64,000 bases of DNA from Aphrocallistes beatrix (GCA_963281255.1 OY725491.1:4948857-5012856), one strand, 5' to 3'; shown: positions 41,397-57,300, counted from the first letter of the stretch. Notes: generated by a model from the sequence alone, not told the origin. Numbers and translations: made by a program.

Positions 41397-44300
41397 CTAC
41401 AAGAATATAATCTTTAAATTTCCAGTATTATCCAGTTTTTATGTCAGATATTAAGTGAATTTTGTTAGTAACTACAATCAGAAGTTTTATTTTCATTTTA
41501 TAAAACAATATTTTTTGGTATATGGATCAATCTGCTCTATCACATAGTTCACACGCATGAAATATGATATGTTTCTGCTGAATGCACTAAGCTTGTTATT
41601 CAAAATTGCAATGAGATATACCATTTGAATTTTCTTGTTAAACATTAGTGGATCCATTGAGGAGGGTTTAAGGAGTTATACTCTCCCTCTTTGCAAGAAT
41701 TAGTAACTCTTTTGCATTACTTCAAAAGTTCCCCAAACATTTCCATGCTACAGAAGTGATAAATGGAAATTATGTGGTTGTTGCAGTATGTCATCATAAG
41801 CAGACATACCCTTACAAAGTCCAACCATTCTAGCTCACTGGTAATGACAGGAACAGTTTGGTAATTGCTATTAGCTATCTGAGGTAAGTATATAACGTCT
41901 CTCATGCGGACAAGCAGTGTTCGCGATCCGTTCAACGAACCCCTTGATAAAATTCAATGAGTTTGACGACCATTTCAGGATTACTGTACAGCATTCATGT
42001 GACCAAAACCAAAATTATTGTGTATTCTTAACTCTAACTAAGTGATTTTCAATTTTCATTCAAGACAAAAATGAGAGGGTCTGGATGAAATACGGATTGA
42101 GATTAAGGTTTAGATCGAGATCTAAAAATGGACTCAGTTCTTACTCATGTTGACTTAGGATATTGAAGGTGTAGATTCAGAATATCGTATTTCAGAAACT
42201 GTTTGACGACTCCTCTACTTTGCTTGTTTTAATTATAATGTAAGGATAAAATAAACAAATTACCAAAATAAAAACAAACAAAAATTCCCTATTCACTATA
42301 TTATCTTATGTATATCTACATCTTAATGATAAGTATTAATTACAGCTACTTACCGAGTGCAAAATAGTTTCCTTTCTTGCTTGATTCTGTATGAGACGGA
42401 GATAATGTATCTGTTGTGTCTCGTGACACAGATCTTTTGAACTTTTTACTCAACATGCCAGACGATTTGTTTTCGGTGCTAACAGACACCTGAGAATATT
42501 CTCCTTTCTTCTTTTTCAGCAATTTCTTAACTTCAGCATTTCGCATGGTGATTGCAAAGAAGAAAAATATTCCCATTAGTCCATTGGTGATGATGAAACC
42601 CCATTGTACTATTGGGTCTACTATGAAAATGTTGAGTAGCAGGATGATCCAAGGAATACCCAGTAATGGAGTTAAGATTAAAGTTGAGACAAGTGCAGTC
42701 TTAATCACTTGTTTCTCTTTCAGTTTCTCAGAACCAAATTTGGTAGTTGAAATCCGAATGACTGATATAACGAGTATGACCATATTAACAAGGATGATGG
42801 CTATAATTGGAGCGATAAAGGCCCAGATAATTCCATCTTCATACGTCAAAAAGCAGTGTTGAGTTGTGTTCACGTATTTGTCATGTTTGATTGCAACTGT
42901 AATGATTGGAATAACGATAGGAAATGTCCAACCGAACACTATCAAGTATGGATATACCTTGTGCTGACTCATAATACCTAAAGAATTAATTTAATAATTG
43001 GGAGCTGGCTGAACCTTTGGATAATTAGATAAATCCAAAGATGTTTTCAATAATTTTTTAACTACTACGTATTATAAATATTTACTGTAATATATCAATC
43101 AATTTAACACAAAAGTTAACCGTAATTCCATGTATCTTTACCTAATGTCAGTTTGTAGATAATCAAGATCCCATTGCAGAGAGTCCACACAAACACAGAG
43201 AGCCAGAGATAATGGAGGAGAAATGCTATGATTTTGCACAGAATTTCATTGAATTTTCCAGTCTCAATTCCAAATAGGAATAATCCGAATGCCAATGTTA
43301 GTGACAGACAGTAGTTGAAATACACAATGTTTGCCTCTACCTTGAAGAACTTCTTACCACTAAGTATGAACAGGACTAGGGATACAATTAAGGAGATGAA
43401 TGAGATCGATACAACTGCATAACTGACAATAGATGCAATTCTATTATCAGGTCCTAAAGTTCTAGGCGTAACAAAGACTGCAAAACTTGTCAGGTGATCT
43501 GTGTAGCAATCTGTGACATTAATCATCTCATCTGTTCTTAAACCTTCATCCGACCAATAGGCATCATCAAGAAAGGAACACACTTGGAGATTAATTGGGT
43601 TATTTCTGGGTACAGGAAAAATTAGTTTCATCTAGAAAAATAATTTAGATATTTGGTTAATCATTTATTATTATTTATCACAGAAGAAATAATTGAATAC
43701 ACCCTTTAGTCGATTTAAGTTTATCAATGATTAATATGGTGTATTTTGCCTTGCCTGATATTGGCACTTCTGCATTAGAGCTGTATAGAAAAACTCACCG
43801 GTTTTGGAAGTTTTATCTTCTGTTCTGTCTTTGATGGAATCACCAGTGAAATAATATTACTAAATAACTTTGGGGAATTTGATTTCTTAGTTTCACTTCT
43901 TATTTCCATAGTGTTGATTATTGTAGTTGCTATCTACACAATAAATTCTTAAAGTATAATACTATATGATGGATTGATGTGATTGTGATTCAGCACGCAA
44001 ATGTAATCAAATTTATACAAAAACTGTGGTCATTCTGTCCACACAAACTCACTTTAAGAGTGCGATTATTTGATGAAAGTATTCCAAAGTTCTCAGGGGG
44101 GATTTGAATTCTCTCTTCTATTCCATTCTCAATTCCCTTTTCTTCTTCAGGAATTATAAGATTTGATGTTACAGAATCGATTTTAGGTAGATTTATATTC
44201 TGTGCAATCACTGTGATTGTTTTAGCTCTATAAATTAAACTGGTATTACTCTCCGAATCCTCCAAGTTTTGTGCAGCATTTGAAGCTATGCTTTCTACAG

Positions 44301-47300
44301 TGTTTAGAGTTGTGAGTAAGACTGGAGAAGCTGGAGCGACATTATTTTCCATCTTAACTTCAACCTATGATAGAATAACATTACTTATATCCATTTATAT
44401 ATGATGTCCATATCTGCAATCGGATACACTTTTCAAAACCTAACCTGAACCTGAATATCAATCGATACTTTAGATTCATACACATTCTCTTATTATATGG
44501 ACTATGCTATTATACCGTACATATACAGTCGACTCCGCTTAATAGGGCCACATCGGTCTGAGGACATTTTGCCCCGATTAAGCGGAGGACCCTATTAACC
44601 GAAAATATTTTGTATTAGCTTCTATGTGTGAGAGCTATTCCGGTCCTGCCAAAAGTGGCAAGATTAAACGGCTGACCCGATTAAACAGTGGCCCTATTAA
44701 GCGGAGTCGACTGTATATGTATTGCTACGTATTTTTTATTGTAGTCTCAACCTGTATCTGAATCTGAACCAACCCGAAAAACCCTGATCTAATTCCAAAT
44801 CTGGATTAATGTATAAACATACAGTATCACAGCATTTCATCTCTAGACCTAGCACTACAATATATTATACCAATGGATATTTTAATTCACTTAAAGGAAT
44901 GAAAAATAAAAGCTAGTTTTCTAATGGAGATCACTCTATAAGGACAAATAGACACATATACATGTCACGATTAAGCATAGTTCAATGTTTTTACGTAGTA
45001 GTACTGTACCTGAATTTCTTCCTCTTCAATATCGCTATCTTTGCTGATAATTGCTTCCGCTGTCTCCAATAAATTTATCACTGTAAAATTACTCACTGAT
45101 TTACTCGTAATTATATATTTGGTGACTAAATTTTCAAAATATTTTGCATTTTTCTCTAGTTCCTGCTGTATTTCAGTAGTATTCTCCGACGATGTATTAA
45201 CACCATTTGTGTTGGTAGTGATTATATCAGTAATATTGGTTGCTTCTTCATCAGTTACATCAATTAATCTATCAATGGTATCAAAAAGATTTATTCTAAT
45301 TAATATGTTGACAATCTTTATGTCCGAGCCTTCAGAATTCGTCGCATTACAAATGAACCTTAGTGGATTTATATTTTTTATTTTCCCTAAATCCCCAGGT
45401 TTTATTGACAATTCATTTCCGTTGACGAATTCCATACTCAGATCTCCACTCCATGTCACAGTTGGTTGAGGAAATCCTTCAGCAGTGCATTCTTGATTGA
45501 GATTAAAATTTGCACGCGTAGTTATGGTAGTAATCTTCTCATCAATATCTTTCACTGGAGAGGTGATTGTTGGAGATTTATTTTCTATTAAAAATATTTT
45601 AATTCATTACTAAATCATACACTGCTATTTATTATGTTAGTTTGTCTATGGACAATAGTCTAAGTATTTAGTCCTTAAACATTAAAATAAACATGATATT
45701 AGTGTGAATTACGCAGTATCTAATGTCGTTGACTTAAAATCAATATAAGATCATCCAAAAAGGTTAAATCGACCCTCTAACATTGAGTAATATAAAATCC
45801 ATGTAATAATTTTGAATCTCATAATATTATATTATAGGAGTGATAATCTGGGTCTAATCGGTACATATTCAAATAATATTATTTCTACTGTATTTTAACG
45901 AACCTCTTGGTGTATCAAACATAAGTTCTTCACTTGATGGACTTTCCTGCCCATTCGGTTTAGTAATTGCAGTGATTGTCACCGAATACTTTGTGCCTGG
46001 TTCTAAATCTTTAATTGTGAAGAAAGTATTCGACCGGATTGTCTCACATCTTTCAATATTGTCCTCCAATTTAATATAACAAAGTTTATAGCCCGATACA
46101 AGAAAACTGTAGTAATCCCATTCAATCTTCGCACTGTCCTTACTTTTGCTAGCAAGAATAGGTTTTTTCGGCGATGGCAGCACTATATGATATAAACAAA
46201 TGTAGAAATATGATTGGAAAGGAAATGAATTTATTATGAGTATAATTTTGTTGATTTGAAATAGTTTGAAATTATAAATTGATTTCTTATAAAAGAATAC
46301 AAACCTATTGCAAATGGAATTCTTTCACTTGCAGGACTTTCACCAATATCAGTAAATACTGTAATAGTCACAGAATAATTTGTGTCTAGTTCTAAATTTC
46401 GTAGAATAACGCTCGTTTCAGATGTTATGAAGGTAGATTTGCAATCAATTTCGTTCGGTCCAATCACACATAGTGAATAGTTCTTAGCAGGAAACATGTA
46501 TTCTTCCCATTTTATCTCGATACTGTCGGATCTATTTGTTTTAACAATAGTAGGTAGACTTGGTTGCGGAAGTGGAGCTAAAGGATTATATTCAAATTAA
46601 TCACATAAATAAAGGAGCTATAATTTATAATTATTGAATGAGGTAAACTATTACTACGTACGAATGAGTGAAATCACAATGCTAAACTTTAAACGTTAAT
46701 GACAGCAGTTCTATAGAAAGCAGTGATAATCTGCTTTGTTAACTAGCTTAACTATACATAGAATATTTAAAAAGTGCGATTGCTCATCATTCAAACACGA
46801 TCGTAATACTTTTTTGTCCAAAGTGTTTCAGATATACTGGAAAGACGGCCAGTGAGATAAATGTACGCCATTCTATCAGTTCTAATCAGATTAAGACCTA
46901 TTGCAATTTGATCCAATATAATTTCTAGGAGCGAGCAGACGGACAGACACTCCTATACTAGGAGCTGCACTAAGAATAATCAAAATGGGGATCACAATTC
47001 AAAATTGGGATCTTGATCGCGTTCATTTCACGATTGATAATGTTATAATTATGCACAATTTTTTTCTGCTATAATTGACTCGAAATTCGTGTTTTAAAAT
47101 ACCTATGCATACTGTATATCAGATATTACAGTATTTCAATTAATACAAAAATTAATATTTACAAGCCTGCTTCGCTTGCTTGCGCTGCGCGGCTTGAGGA
47201 CAATTCTTGTCCAGAGAGTCGCCCTATGGGCGTCCGGAGTTACTCAATCTAGCCTATTTTTAGAATTTGTTTACTTTATGTATCTAGGGTAAACAAAAGT

Positions 47301-50300
47301 AAACAAATAATCTATCATATCGATCTGAAAATGTAATATTCGAACTCAACACCCCTGAAAACCCCATGGCAACTGTTGGAAGCTAGACTCTAGCCTATTA
47401 TATAAAAAATCCTAGCGTTTTAATATATAAGATGTTCTGTCAATCTATTTAATATGTAAACTTTTAGCATGATTAGTATAGCTGATGAATATTCTGAAAT
47501 CAGGAATTAAATCATGAAATCAAACCTGTTGTAAAGGCAAGTCTGTTACTTGCCAAACTTTTACATGTCTCAATAATTGCTACAATCGTTACAGAATAAT
47601 TTGTTGCTGCTCGTAATCCTTCTATCAAGAATGTTGTGTCAGATGTCGTGAAATTCTTCTCACAATCAATTTCGTTCAATTTTGTAACACAGAGTGAATA
47701 GTTTGATACATTAGACATGTATTCTTCCCATTCTATCGTTACTTTGTCTGGATTTGGTCCATCAACAAGAGTAGGTTGACTTGGTTGTGGGAATGGTGCT
47801 AAAAGATATGATAAAATATGAACACAATACTTGTATAGCAAGTGAAAAATTGTTTGTTTTCTTCGAAAATTACTGAAGTCAATTGAACTGAGACAATTGC
47901 ATTATTTTGAAATTCAATAAAATATAAAGTGTTTCATCAATATGAAAGATTCTATCATAGCATACTGAGTATACAGGTAATTCTACAGTATATTTACTAT
48001 ATACTTAGTATGTTCAGAGAATTATTACATAGCAATATTTTAAGTTTCAGTTCATTAAAGTGAAGTGCCAAATGGTTAAATTGGAGACCTATGCAGTTCT
48101 GGATGTCTACCAATGGTTGGTCGTCCGTTATTTTGAACATTTAAATTACATATATTAAACTAGTTAACAAACCTTCAGTAAATCCACGTGTTTTATTTGT
48201 AGGGCTTCGCCTATATTCAGTATATGCAGCAATCGTTATGAAGTACTCGGTTTCTGGTTCTAAATCTTTTATCAAGAAATTCGTATTAGAGGTTTCGAAA
48301 CTAGTTTCGCAAATATCATCATTCACTTTCGAAACACAGAGTGAATAATATAAAACAGGAAATTTATATTCCTCCCATCTTATCTTCATACTGCATGCAT
48401 TTGCATCGATAATAAAAGGTTGAATTGGTGATGGAAGTGGTTCTAGAGAAATAGAGACTCGATATAATAAAGGTATTATTTGAATACATACACATAATTA
48501 TTGTCCTATATTGAAGGTGATATATCCTTAAAGTTAAATTAAACCAATTCATAGTTTGAGTGAAAAAATAGGGATGTTTCACAAGTTACCAATTACATAA
48601 AGTATAATCAAAAAATTGAAAATATTGAAAATGTGATTTTTAGTTCACGAATATTATTTTCACAAACCTGTTGTAAATCCACGTCTTTCACTTGTAGGAC
48701 TTGAACCATATTCAGTAATTGCAGTAATTGTTACAAAATATTCTGTTTCTGGTTCTAGATTTTGTATCAAGAAATTTAAATTGGATGTTGTGAAGGTATT
48801 TTCACAGTCAACTTCGTTTGATTTCCTAACACAGAGTGAGTAGTTTGAAACGGGAAACACATATTCCTCCCATCGTATCTCTATGCTATCTGCACTAGTG
48901 TTAACAAGACTAGGTGGATTGGCTCGTGGAAGTGATGCTAAAAATACATTATTTTTATATAAAGCAAATTGTATTAAAGTCACTTGGACAATTAAATCGC
49001 TATAATTGATACTGGTTTTATTTGATAATCAATTTTCAACGGTGGTTTATATCTCTCTATAAAATGCGTATTATTTATCAAGGTCATGAAACTCGTGAGA
49101 GGACAAATATAAATTTTAAAAGTGCATTCTTTTTGTACTCTCAGAATAAGAATATCAAGAATAAATATTCATTCAATTAGTTTTGCATAGCCTAGTACAT
49201 ATAAGGCCTCACAGTAACTTGCGGATTTTGGACTAGGGATGTGGTAGAAGATTGTTGAACTAATACATGAGATACCTTAAATCATTAACCACGTACAATA
49301 GAGCTTGGAATGTATTACCAGCATATATAAATATTGTATCAAAGTACCCACCTCCGTTGTTAAATTTAGGTTAGTCATCATATGATTGTGCAATAGGTTA
49401 TTTTTGTGACAAATTTGTCATTTTAGAGGCCGTTTAAAGGCACTCCTAAGTGTTTTTATTATAAAATATCTCCCATAGAACTGAGCTATGAATGAGCTAA
49501 TGCGAAACATTTGGATTTTTTTTAAAATGTTACTACATTCCAGTGTTGCTATGGAAACGTATTTTGGTCAGTTGGGGTCATATCTTGAAGACCGCAAGAG
49601 CTAGACATTCAAATTTAACTTCATTTAATAGCCAACAAGTGCGCTTCGCTTACTTGTGCTGCGCGGCTTGCGGACACTACGTGTCCGCAGATTCGTCCTG
49701 TTGGCGCGTGGAGTTACTCAATCTAACCTAATTTTGGAATTTTTTACTTTATATAAATATTGTAAACAAAAGTTAACGAATAATTTCTCATATGGATCCG
49801 AAAATATAGTATTCGAAGTCTACACCCTTGAAAACCCCGTGTCAACCGTTGGAAGCTAGTCTCTAGCCCATCTTTGTAATTTGTTTACTTTATGTAGAAC
49901 TTAATCGTAGTCATATCATTCGACACCTACATGCCAATTTTCACATCTCTATGAATTCCCAATTCTTCAATCAATTCGGACAAACACATTTTTTTAAAAA
50001 TCCTAGCATTTTAATATATAAGATAGACTACTTCATATTAAGCGATAGTATTATTTTGTCTAAATTCAATGGTTTATGAGTTATTAGACAATTCATCATA
50101 TTGGTCACATTTGGTAATTTGTCGAATTGATTTTAGAGAGAAAGTATATTAATACTAAATAGGGAGTAATCTATTGGCTATCAGATTGAATTAAATTTTA
50201 ATGTCTAGCTTTTGCGGTCTTCAAGATATGACCCCAACTGACCAAATACGTTTCCATAGCAACACTGGAATTTAGCAATATTCCATGAAAGAATCTATTA

Positions 50301-51270
50301 GTTCAACCATCTTCTACCACATCCCTAGTCCAAAATCAGTTACTGCGATGCCTTATATGTTGTAGGCTATGGTTTTTGAATTTTAGCTACATACATATCA
50401 CTTTAGGTCTGTTGATACAGATTTTGATAATATAATTGTTATCACGAATACAAATACTAACAAACCTGTCATAAAATTCTGTTTTTCACTTGGAAGACTT
50501 GAACCATACACAGTAACAGCAGAAATTGTGACAAAATATTCTGTTTCTGGTTTTAAATATTGTATCAAGAAACTCGTATTAGAGGTTGTGATGTTATCTT
50601 TACAACCCATATCGTTTGATTTCGTAACACAGAGTAAATAGTTTAAAACAGGAAACATGTATTCCTGCCATTCTACCTCGATACTGTCAGCGTATGTACT
50701 GACAAGAATGGGTTGACTGACAAGTGGAAGTGATTCTAGAGGAATATCCATAATTATATAGAATTAATTTTGTAGAATTCACCAATAGTTACTTTTAGGA
50801 GTATTCTACCCATGCAGAGTTACTTTTAGGAGTATTCTACCCATTTTATGAAATATAAATAAGAAAAATCAAACAATTCCTGCACTATCTCCTTACTATA
50901 GCTTCATAATACCTATCTCGTAGTCAGAAACACTAATTAGTATTCTAAGCTGATTATTTTATACAAGCGCTTGCTTGCGCTGCGCGGCTGGCGGAGGCGC
51001 CCTTTGGGCGCTTGTGGTTACCATTGATTAATTATATGGGAGATGACATCTTTAAATACGTCTGTCCCACTGTTATAATCGATATCGCACGAAAAATCAC
51101 CAAATTTGTCAATTTAAAAAATTTTGATGAGTAATGATGACGTCATAACAAAGTGATGAGTCATCATTTTGCTCTGAGCTCAGAACTTAGTGGAGCCATA
51201 GCCAAAAGACTTCCACATGCCAAAAATCTGCTTTCTGCGCCTGGCAGTTTCTTCAATCAATTCGTTACAG

Positions 51271-51351
<81 letters not shown>

Positions 51352-54300
51352 AGCGCGCTTCGCTTGCTTTCGCTGCGCGGCTGGCGGACACTTTGTGTCC
51401 GCCGGAGGCTCCCTTCGGTCGCCTGGGGTCACATTGGTTAATTGTAAGGGAGATGACATCTCTAAATACGTCTGTCCTACTGTTATAATCTATATCGCAC
51501 GAAAAATCACCAAATTTATCAATTTTAAAAATTTTTGATGAGTAATGATGACGTCATAACAAAGTGATGAATCATCATTTTTGATGATAGTAGCATCATA
51601 TGTGAGGTATGTTAGTATACAGATTCTATTAAAATTTCAGCCTTCTATCTCCTATAATGGCTGAGTTATGCCCGAATAACTGTGTTGCTTAACTTTTAAA
51701 AATGTGACAATGACGTCATAATTTCATGATGAGTCGACATTTTCGTCTGAGCTCAGAACTTACTGGAGCCATAGCCAAAAAACTCCTACATGCCAAAAAT
51801 CAGCTTTCTCTGCCCGGCAGTTTCTTCAATCAATTCGTTACAGATGTAGATATATATATATATATATACACATACTATATACACATTAATCGAGTTTTAA
51901 TAGTAAGGATATACGAACCTGTTGTAAATCCTACTCTTTCATTTGTAGGACTTGAACCGTATTCAGTAACTGCAGAAATTGTTACAAAATATTCTGTTTC
52001 TGGTTCTAAGTTTTGGATCAGAAAACTTGTATTAGAGGTTGTGAAGTTAATATTACAGCCAATTTCGTTTGATTTAGTGACACAGAGTGAATAGTTGAAA
52101 ACAGGAAACAAGTACTCCTGCCATTCTATTTCGATACTGACTGCATCTCTATCAACAAGGATAGGTTGAATTGGTGATGGAAGTGGTTCTAGAGAAATAG
52201 ATATTCAATTATATTAGTTGGCTAGGAATAATATTGCATACAAATAATTTGTGTCCTGTATTTTGCATGATATACCCTAAGTCAAATATTCCAATCCAGA
52301 TTTTGAGCGAAAAAGGATATTTCAAAAGCTATGTAAAGTGAAATCAACAGACTAAAAATTTTTAGAATATTTTCTTGCTTTTGCAAATATTATTTTACAA
52401 ACCTGTTATAAATCCACGCCTTTCACTTGCTGGGCTAGATCTATATCTAGTTACTGCTTTAACTATTACATAATACTCTGTTTCTGGTTCTAAATCTTGA
52501 ATCAAGAAGTTCGTATTCAAGGTTGTGAAATTGTTTTCGCAACCAATTCCATTCGATTTCACAACACAAAGTGAATAGTATAAGACAGGATACCTATACT
52601 CGTTCCATCTTATCTCTATACTGTTTGCACTTTTGTTAACGAAAATAGGAGGATTTGCTGGTGGGAGTGATTCTAGAAAACATATTTATAACCATGTAAA
52701 TGAAGTATAGTATTTTGTGAAATTATGCACCCATGAGATTACAGTCAGGTTCGCTTATTATGAACCCGCTTAATATGAACATTCGTTTATTGTGAGCAAA
52801 CTCTCTGGTCCCAATTCAACAGGTTCCATAGGATTTGTATTAGGTCAAGTTTGCTTAATATGAAGTATCTCTATTATGAATAGACTTTTTGGTCCCCAAG
52901 GTGTTCATAATAAGCAACCCTGACTGTACAAGTATATAGGATCTATGATCCAATTATAGTATAAAAATGTTATAATGCTACTATTTTCAAAAACCTGTTG
53001 TAAATCCACGTCTTTCGCTTGGAGGACTTAAACCATGTTCGGTAACTGCAGAAACTGTCACAAAATATTCTGTTTCTGATTCTAAGTCTTGTATCAAGAT
53101 GTTCGTATTCAAGGTTGTGAAATTGTTATCGCAACCAATTGCATTCGATTTTACAACACAAAGTGAATAGTATAAGACAGGATACATATACTCGTGCCAT
53201 CTTATCTCTATACTGTTTGCACTTCTGTTAAGGAAAATAGCTGGATTTGCTGATGGGAGTGATTCTAGAAGAAATATATATAACAATGTGAAGTATGAAA
53301 TTCTAGCGAAATTGTAAAATTGTGTATCCATGCGAGTATATAGGATCTCTGATCCAATATTAGTATAGGAGGCACGCTAAATATTACAATATCATTACTA
53401 TCTTTACAAACCTGTAATAAATCTTGATTTGTTACTTTTCAGACTTGGACCATGTTTAGTAACAGCAGAAATTGTGACAAAATATTCTGTTTCTGGTTTT
53501 AAATTTTGTATCAAGAAACTCGTATTAGAGGTTGTGAGGTTAAAATTACAACCAATTCCGTTAGATTTAGTGACACAGAGTGAATAGTGTAAAACAGGAA
53601 ACAAGTACTCCTGCCATTCTATTTCGATACTGACTGCATCTCTATCGACAAGGGTAGGTTGAATTGGTGATGGAAGTGATTCTAGAGAAATAGATATTCA
53701 GTAGGATGAAGGTAAGTATATCAATTGATTGGGAATAATACTGCATATACAAAATTACTGCTCTATATTGGAGGTGATGATATTCGAAATCTACACCCCT
53801 AAAAACCCCATGTCACACGTTGGAAGCTAGTCTCTAGCATTATTTTCAAAATTAATCAAATGGTGTGAAAATATGTATATAAAGGTGTGAAAATATGCAG
53901 ATAATCTTTTTTATTGCCAAATACTATAATACATTAAAGATATCAAACATAAGTTGTGGTTTTGAAATATTAATAACAGTAACGATCTATTGTAGTGTCG
54001 TACAATGGTTTCTATTGTGATAGTGTATTCTTTTATTTTGTATAGAAAAGGTGTAAAATTTTTTGCAGAGGTGTGAAAATTTCGCTTAGACTTTCGAAAT
54101 TAATCCTAGATTCATCATTTGACACCTACATGCCAATTTTCGTATCTCTACGACTTGCCAATTCTTCAATCATTTCGGACAAACAAACAAACAAACAAAA
54201 AATCCTAGCATTTTAATATATAAGATACCTACTTTAACCGTGTCAAAGGAACTAGCGAGAAGACAATTGAAATTTAAAAAGTACAATTCTTTCTTTACTT

Positions 54301-57300
54301 GCTATTGGAATAAGAATATTAAGAATTAATATTCGTTCAATTGGAAGTACAATCTTATTTTTAGCTACACACATATGCTTTAGATCTGTTAGTACAGATT
54401 TGGATAATCTAATTGTTATCACGAATACAAATACTAACAAACCTGTCATGAAATTCTGTTCTTCACTTGGAGGACTTGGACCATACACAGTAACTGCTAC
54501 AATTGTTACTAAATACTCTGTTTCTGGTTCTAAATCTTGCATCAAGAAACTCGTATTAGAAGTTGTGAAATTATTGTTACAGCCCATTTCATTCGATTTC
54601 GTAACACAGAGTAAATAGTTCAAAAGAGGAAACAAGTACTCCTGCCATTCTATTTCGATACTGACAGCATCTCTATCAACAAGGATAGGTTGAATTGGTG
54701 ATGGAAGTGGTTCTAGAGAAATATTCATAATTATACAGAAATAATTTGTAGAATTCTCCAATATTTGCAAAGTTACTTTTAAGAGTCTTCTACCTTTTTT
54801 ATGAATAATTAAAAAAGAAGACTCAAACAATTCATGCACTATTTCCTTACTATAGCTTTATAATACCTATTTCGGTAGCTAGAAATTAATTCTGATTTTA
54901 GGCTGATTATATAATGTAAATAGATATTTACGAACCTGTTGTAAATCCTGTTCGTTCACTTGCATTATTTAAACCATATTCAGTAACTGCAGAAATTGTT
55001 ACAAAATATTCTGTTCCTGGTTCTAAGTTTTGGATCAGAAAACTTGTATTAGAGGTTGTGAAGTTAATATTACAACCAATTTCGTTTGATTTAGTGACAC
55101 AGAGTGAATAGTTAAAAACAGGAAACAAGTATTCCTGCCATTCTATTTCGATACTGACTGCATCTCTATCAACAAGAGTAGGTTGCATTGGTGATGGAAG
55201 TGGTTCTAGAGAAATAGATATTCAATAAGATGGGGGTAAGTATATTCTTTGATGAGTAATATTGCATGCACATAATTATATACTTCAAAGTTAATATACC
55301 AATCAATAGTTTGAGCGAAAAAATTCGGGATATTTCAAAATATACCGATTATACAAAGTCTATTCGACAAATTAAAAATATTTAAGGTATTTTTTCAGTT
55401 CAAGAATATTATTTTCACAAACCTGTTGTAAATTCACGTCTTTCACTTGTAGGACTTGAACCATATTCAGTAATCGCAGTAATTGCTACAAAATATTCTG
55501 TGTCTGGTTCTAGATTTTGTATCAAGAAATATAAATTGGAAGTTGTGAAGTTATTTTCACAGTCAACTTCGTTTGATTTCCTAACACAGAGTGAGTAGTT
55601 TGAAACAGGAAACACATATTCTTCCCATCTTATCTCTATGCTGTCTGCACTAGTGTTAACAAGACTGGGTGGATTGGCTCGTGGCAGTGATGCTAAAAAT
55701 ACAATAATTTTATAAGAGGTAATCTGTTTTAGTGTCACTTGAACAATTAAATAGCTATAATTGATATATTTGTTTCATTTGATAATTAATTTAGCAAATT
55801 TGATGGTATATATCTCTTTACATATTACACCTACTTTATCAGTATCTTATAAACTAGTGGAAAAACAATTGAAATTTTTAGAAGTGCATCCTTTCTGCAC
55901 CTTGCTATAAAATAATATTATCAAGAATTAACATTCACTCAATTAGTATTTTATTCTATCTTTTGCTATGTACAAAGTATATATCGGCCCTTTAGGTCTG
56001 TTAGTACAGTTTTGGACATTTTATCGTCATCACGACTATAAATACGTACTCACAAACCTGTCATGAAATTCTGTTTTTCACTTGTAGGACTTGAACCATA
56101 CACAGTAACTGCAGAAATTGATACAAAATATTCTGTTTCTGGTTCTAGATTTTGAATCAGCAAACTCGTATTAGAAGTTGTGAAATTACGATTACAACCA
56201 ATTTCGTTAGATTTAGTGACACAGAGTAAATAGTGTGAAACAGGAAACAAGTACTCCTGCCATTCTATTTCGATACTGACTGCATCTCTATCAACAAGAG
56301 TAGGTTGAATTGGTGATGGAAGTGGTTCTAGAGAAATAGATAATCAATTGAGTTAAAGAAAATATATTATTTTTTGGGTAAATAATAAAAATACTTAAGA
56401 TTCTGTTTTTGTTAACAAATAGTATTTTACAAACCTGTTATAAATCCACGTTTTTCACTTGCTGGGCTAGATCCATATCCAGTTACTGCTTCAACTGTTA
56501 TAGAATATTCTGTTTCCGGTTCTAAATCTTGAATCAAGAAGTTTGTATTCAAGGTTGTGAAATTGTTATCGCAACCAATTCCATTCGATTTTACAACACA
56601 AAGTGAATAGTGTAAAACAGGAAACATAAACTCGTTCCATCTTATCTCTATACTGTTTGCACTTCTGTTAACGAAAACAGGAGGATTTGCTGGTGGGAGT
56701 GGTTCTAGAAAACATATTCATAACCATGTGAAGTACGAATTTTAGTGAAATTGTGACCAACGCGACTGTATATAAGATCTATGATCCAATATTCATTAGG
56801 AGGCACACAAAATATAATAATATACTATCCTCACAAACCTGTGATAAATCCTGATTTGTTACTTTTCGGACTTAGACCATGTTTAGTAACAGCAGAAACT
56901 GTTACAAAATATTCTGTTTCTGGTTCTAAATATTGTATCAAGAAACTTTTATTAGAAGTTGTGAAGTTAAAATTACAACCAATTTCGTTAGATTTAGTGA
57001 CACAGAGTAAATAGTGGAAAACAGGAAACAAGTACTCCTGCCATTCTATTTCGATACTGACTGCATCTCTATCGACAAGAACAGGTTGAATTGGTGATGG
57101 AAGTGATTCTAGAGAAATAGATATTCAGTAGGAGGAAGGTAAGTACTTGTATATTATTTGATGGGGAATAATACTGCATACACATGATTACCGCTCTATA
57201 TTGGGGTAGTAATATAACAATCCAGAGTTTGAGTGAAAAATTAGGGCTGTTTCAAAAGTTATGCAGAGTAAATTCGACAAACTGGAAATATTTGATTTTT

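Noticed and set aside
51217-51538. Open frames with poly Tyr-Ile
   Set aside because: Translation of the TA microsatellite and Helitron-like ends in several frames.
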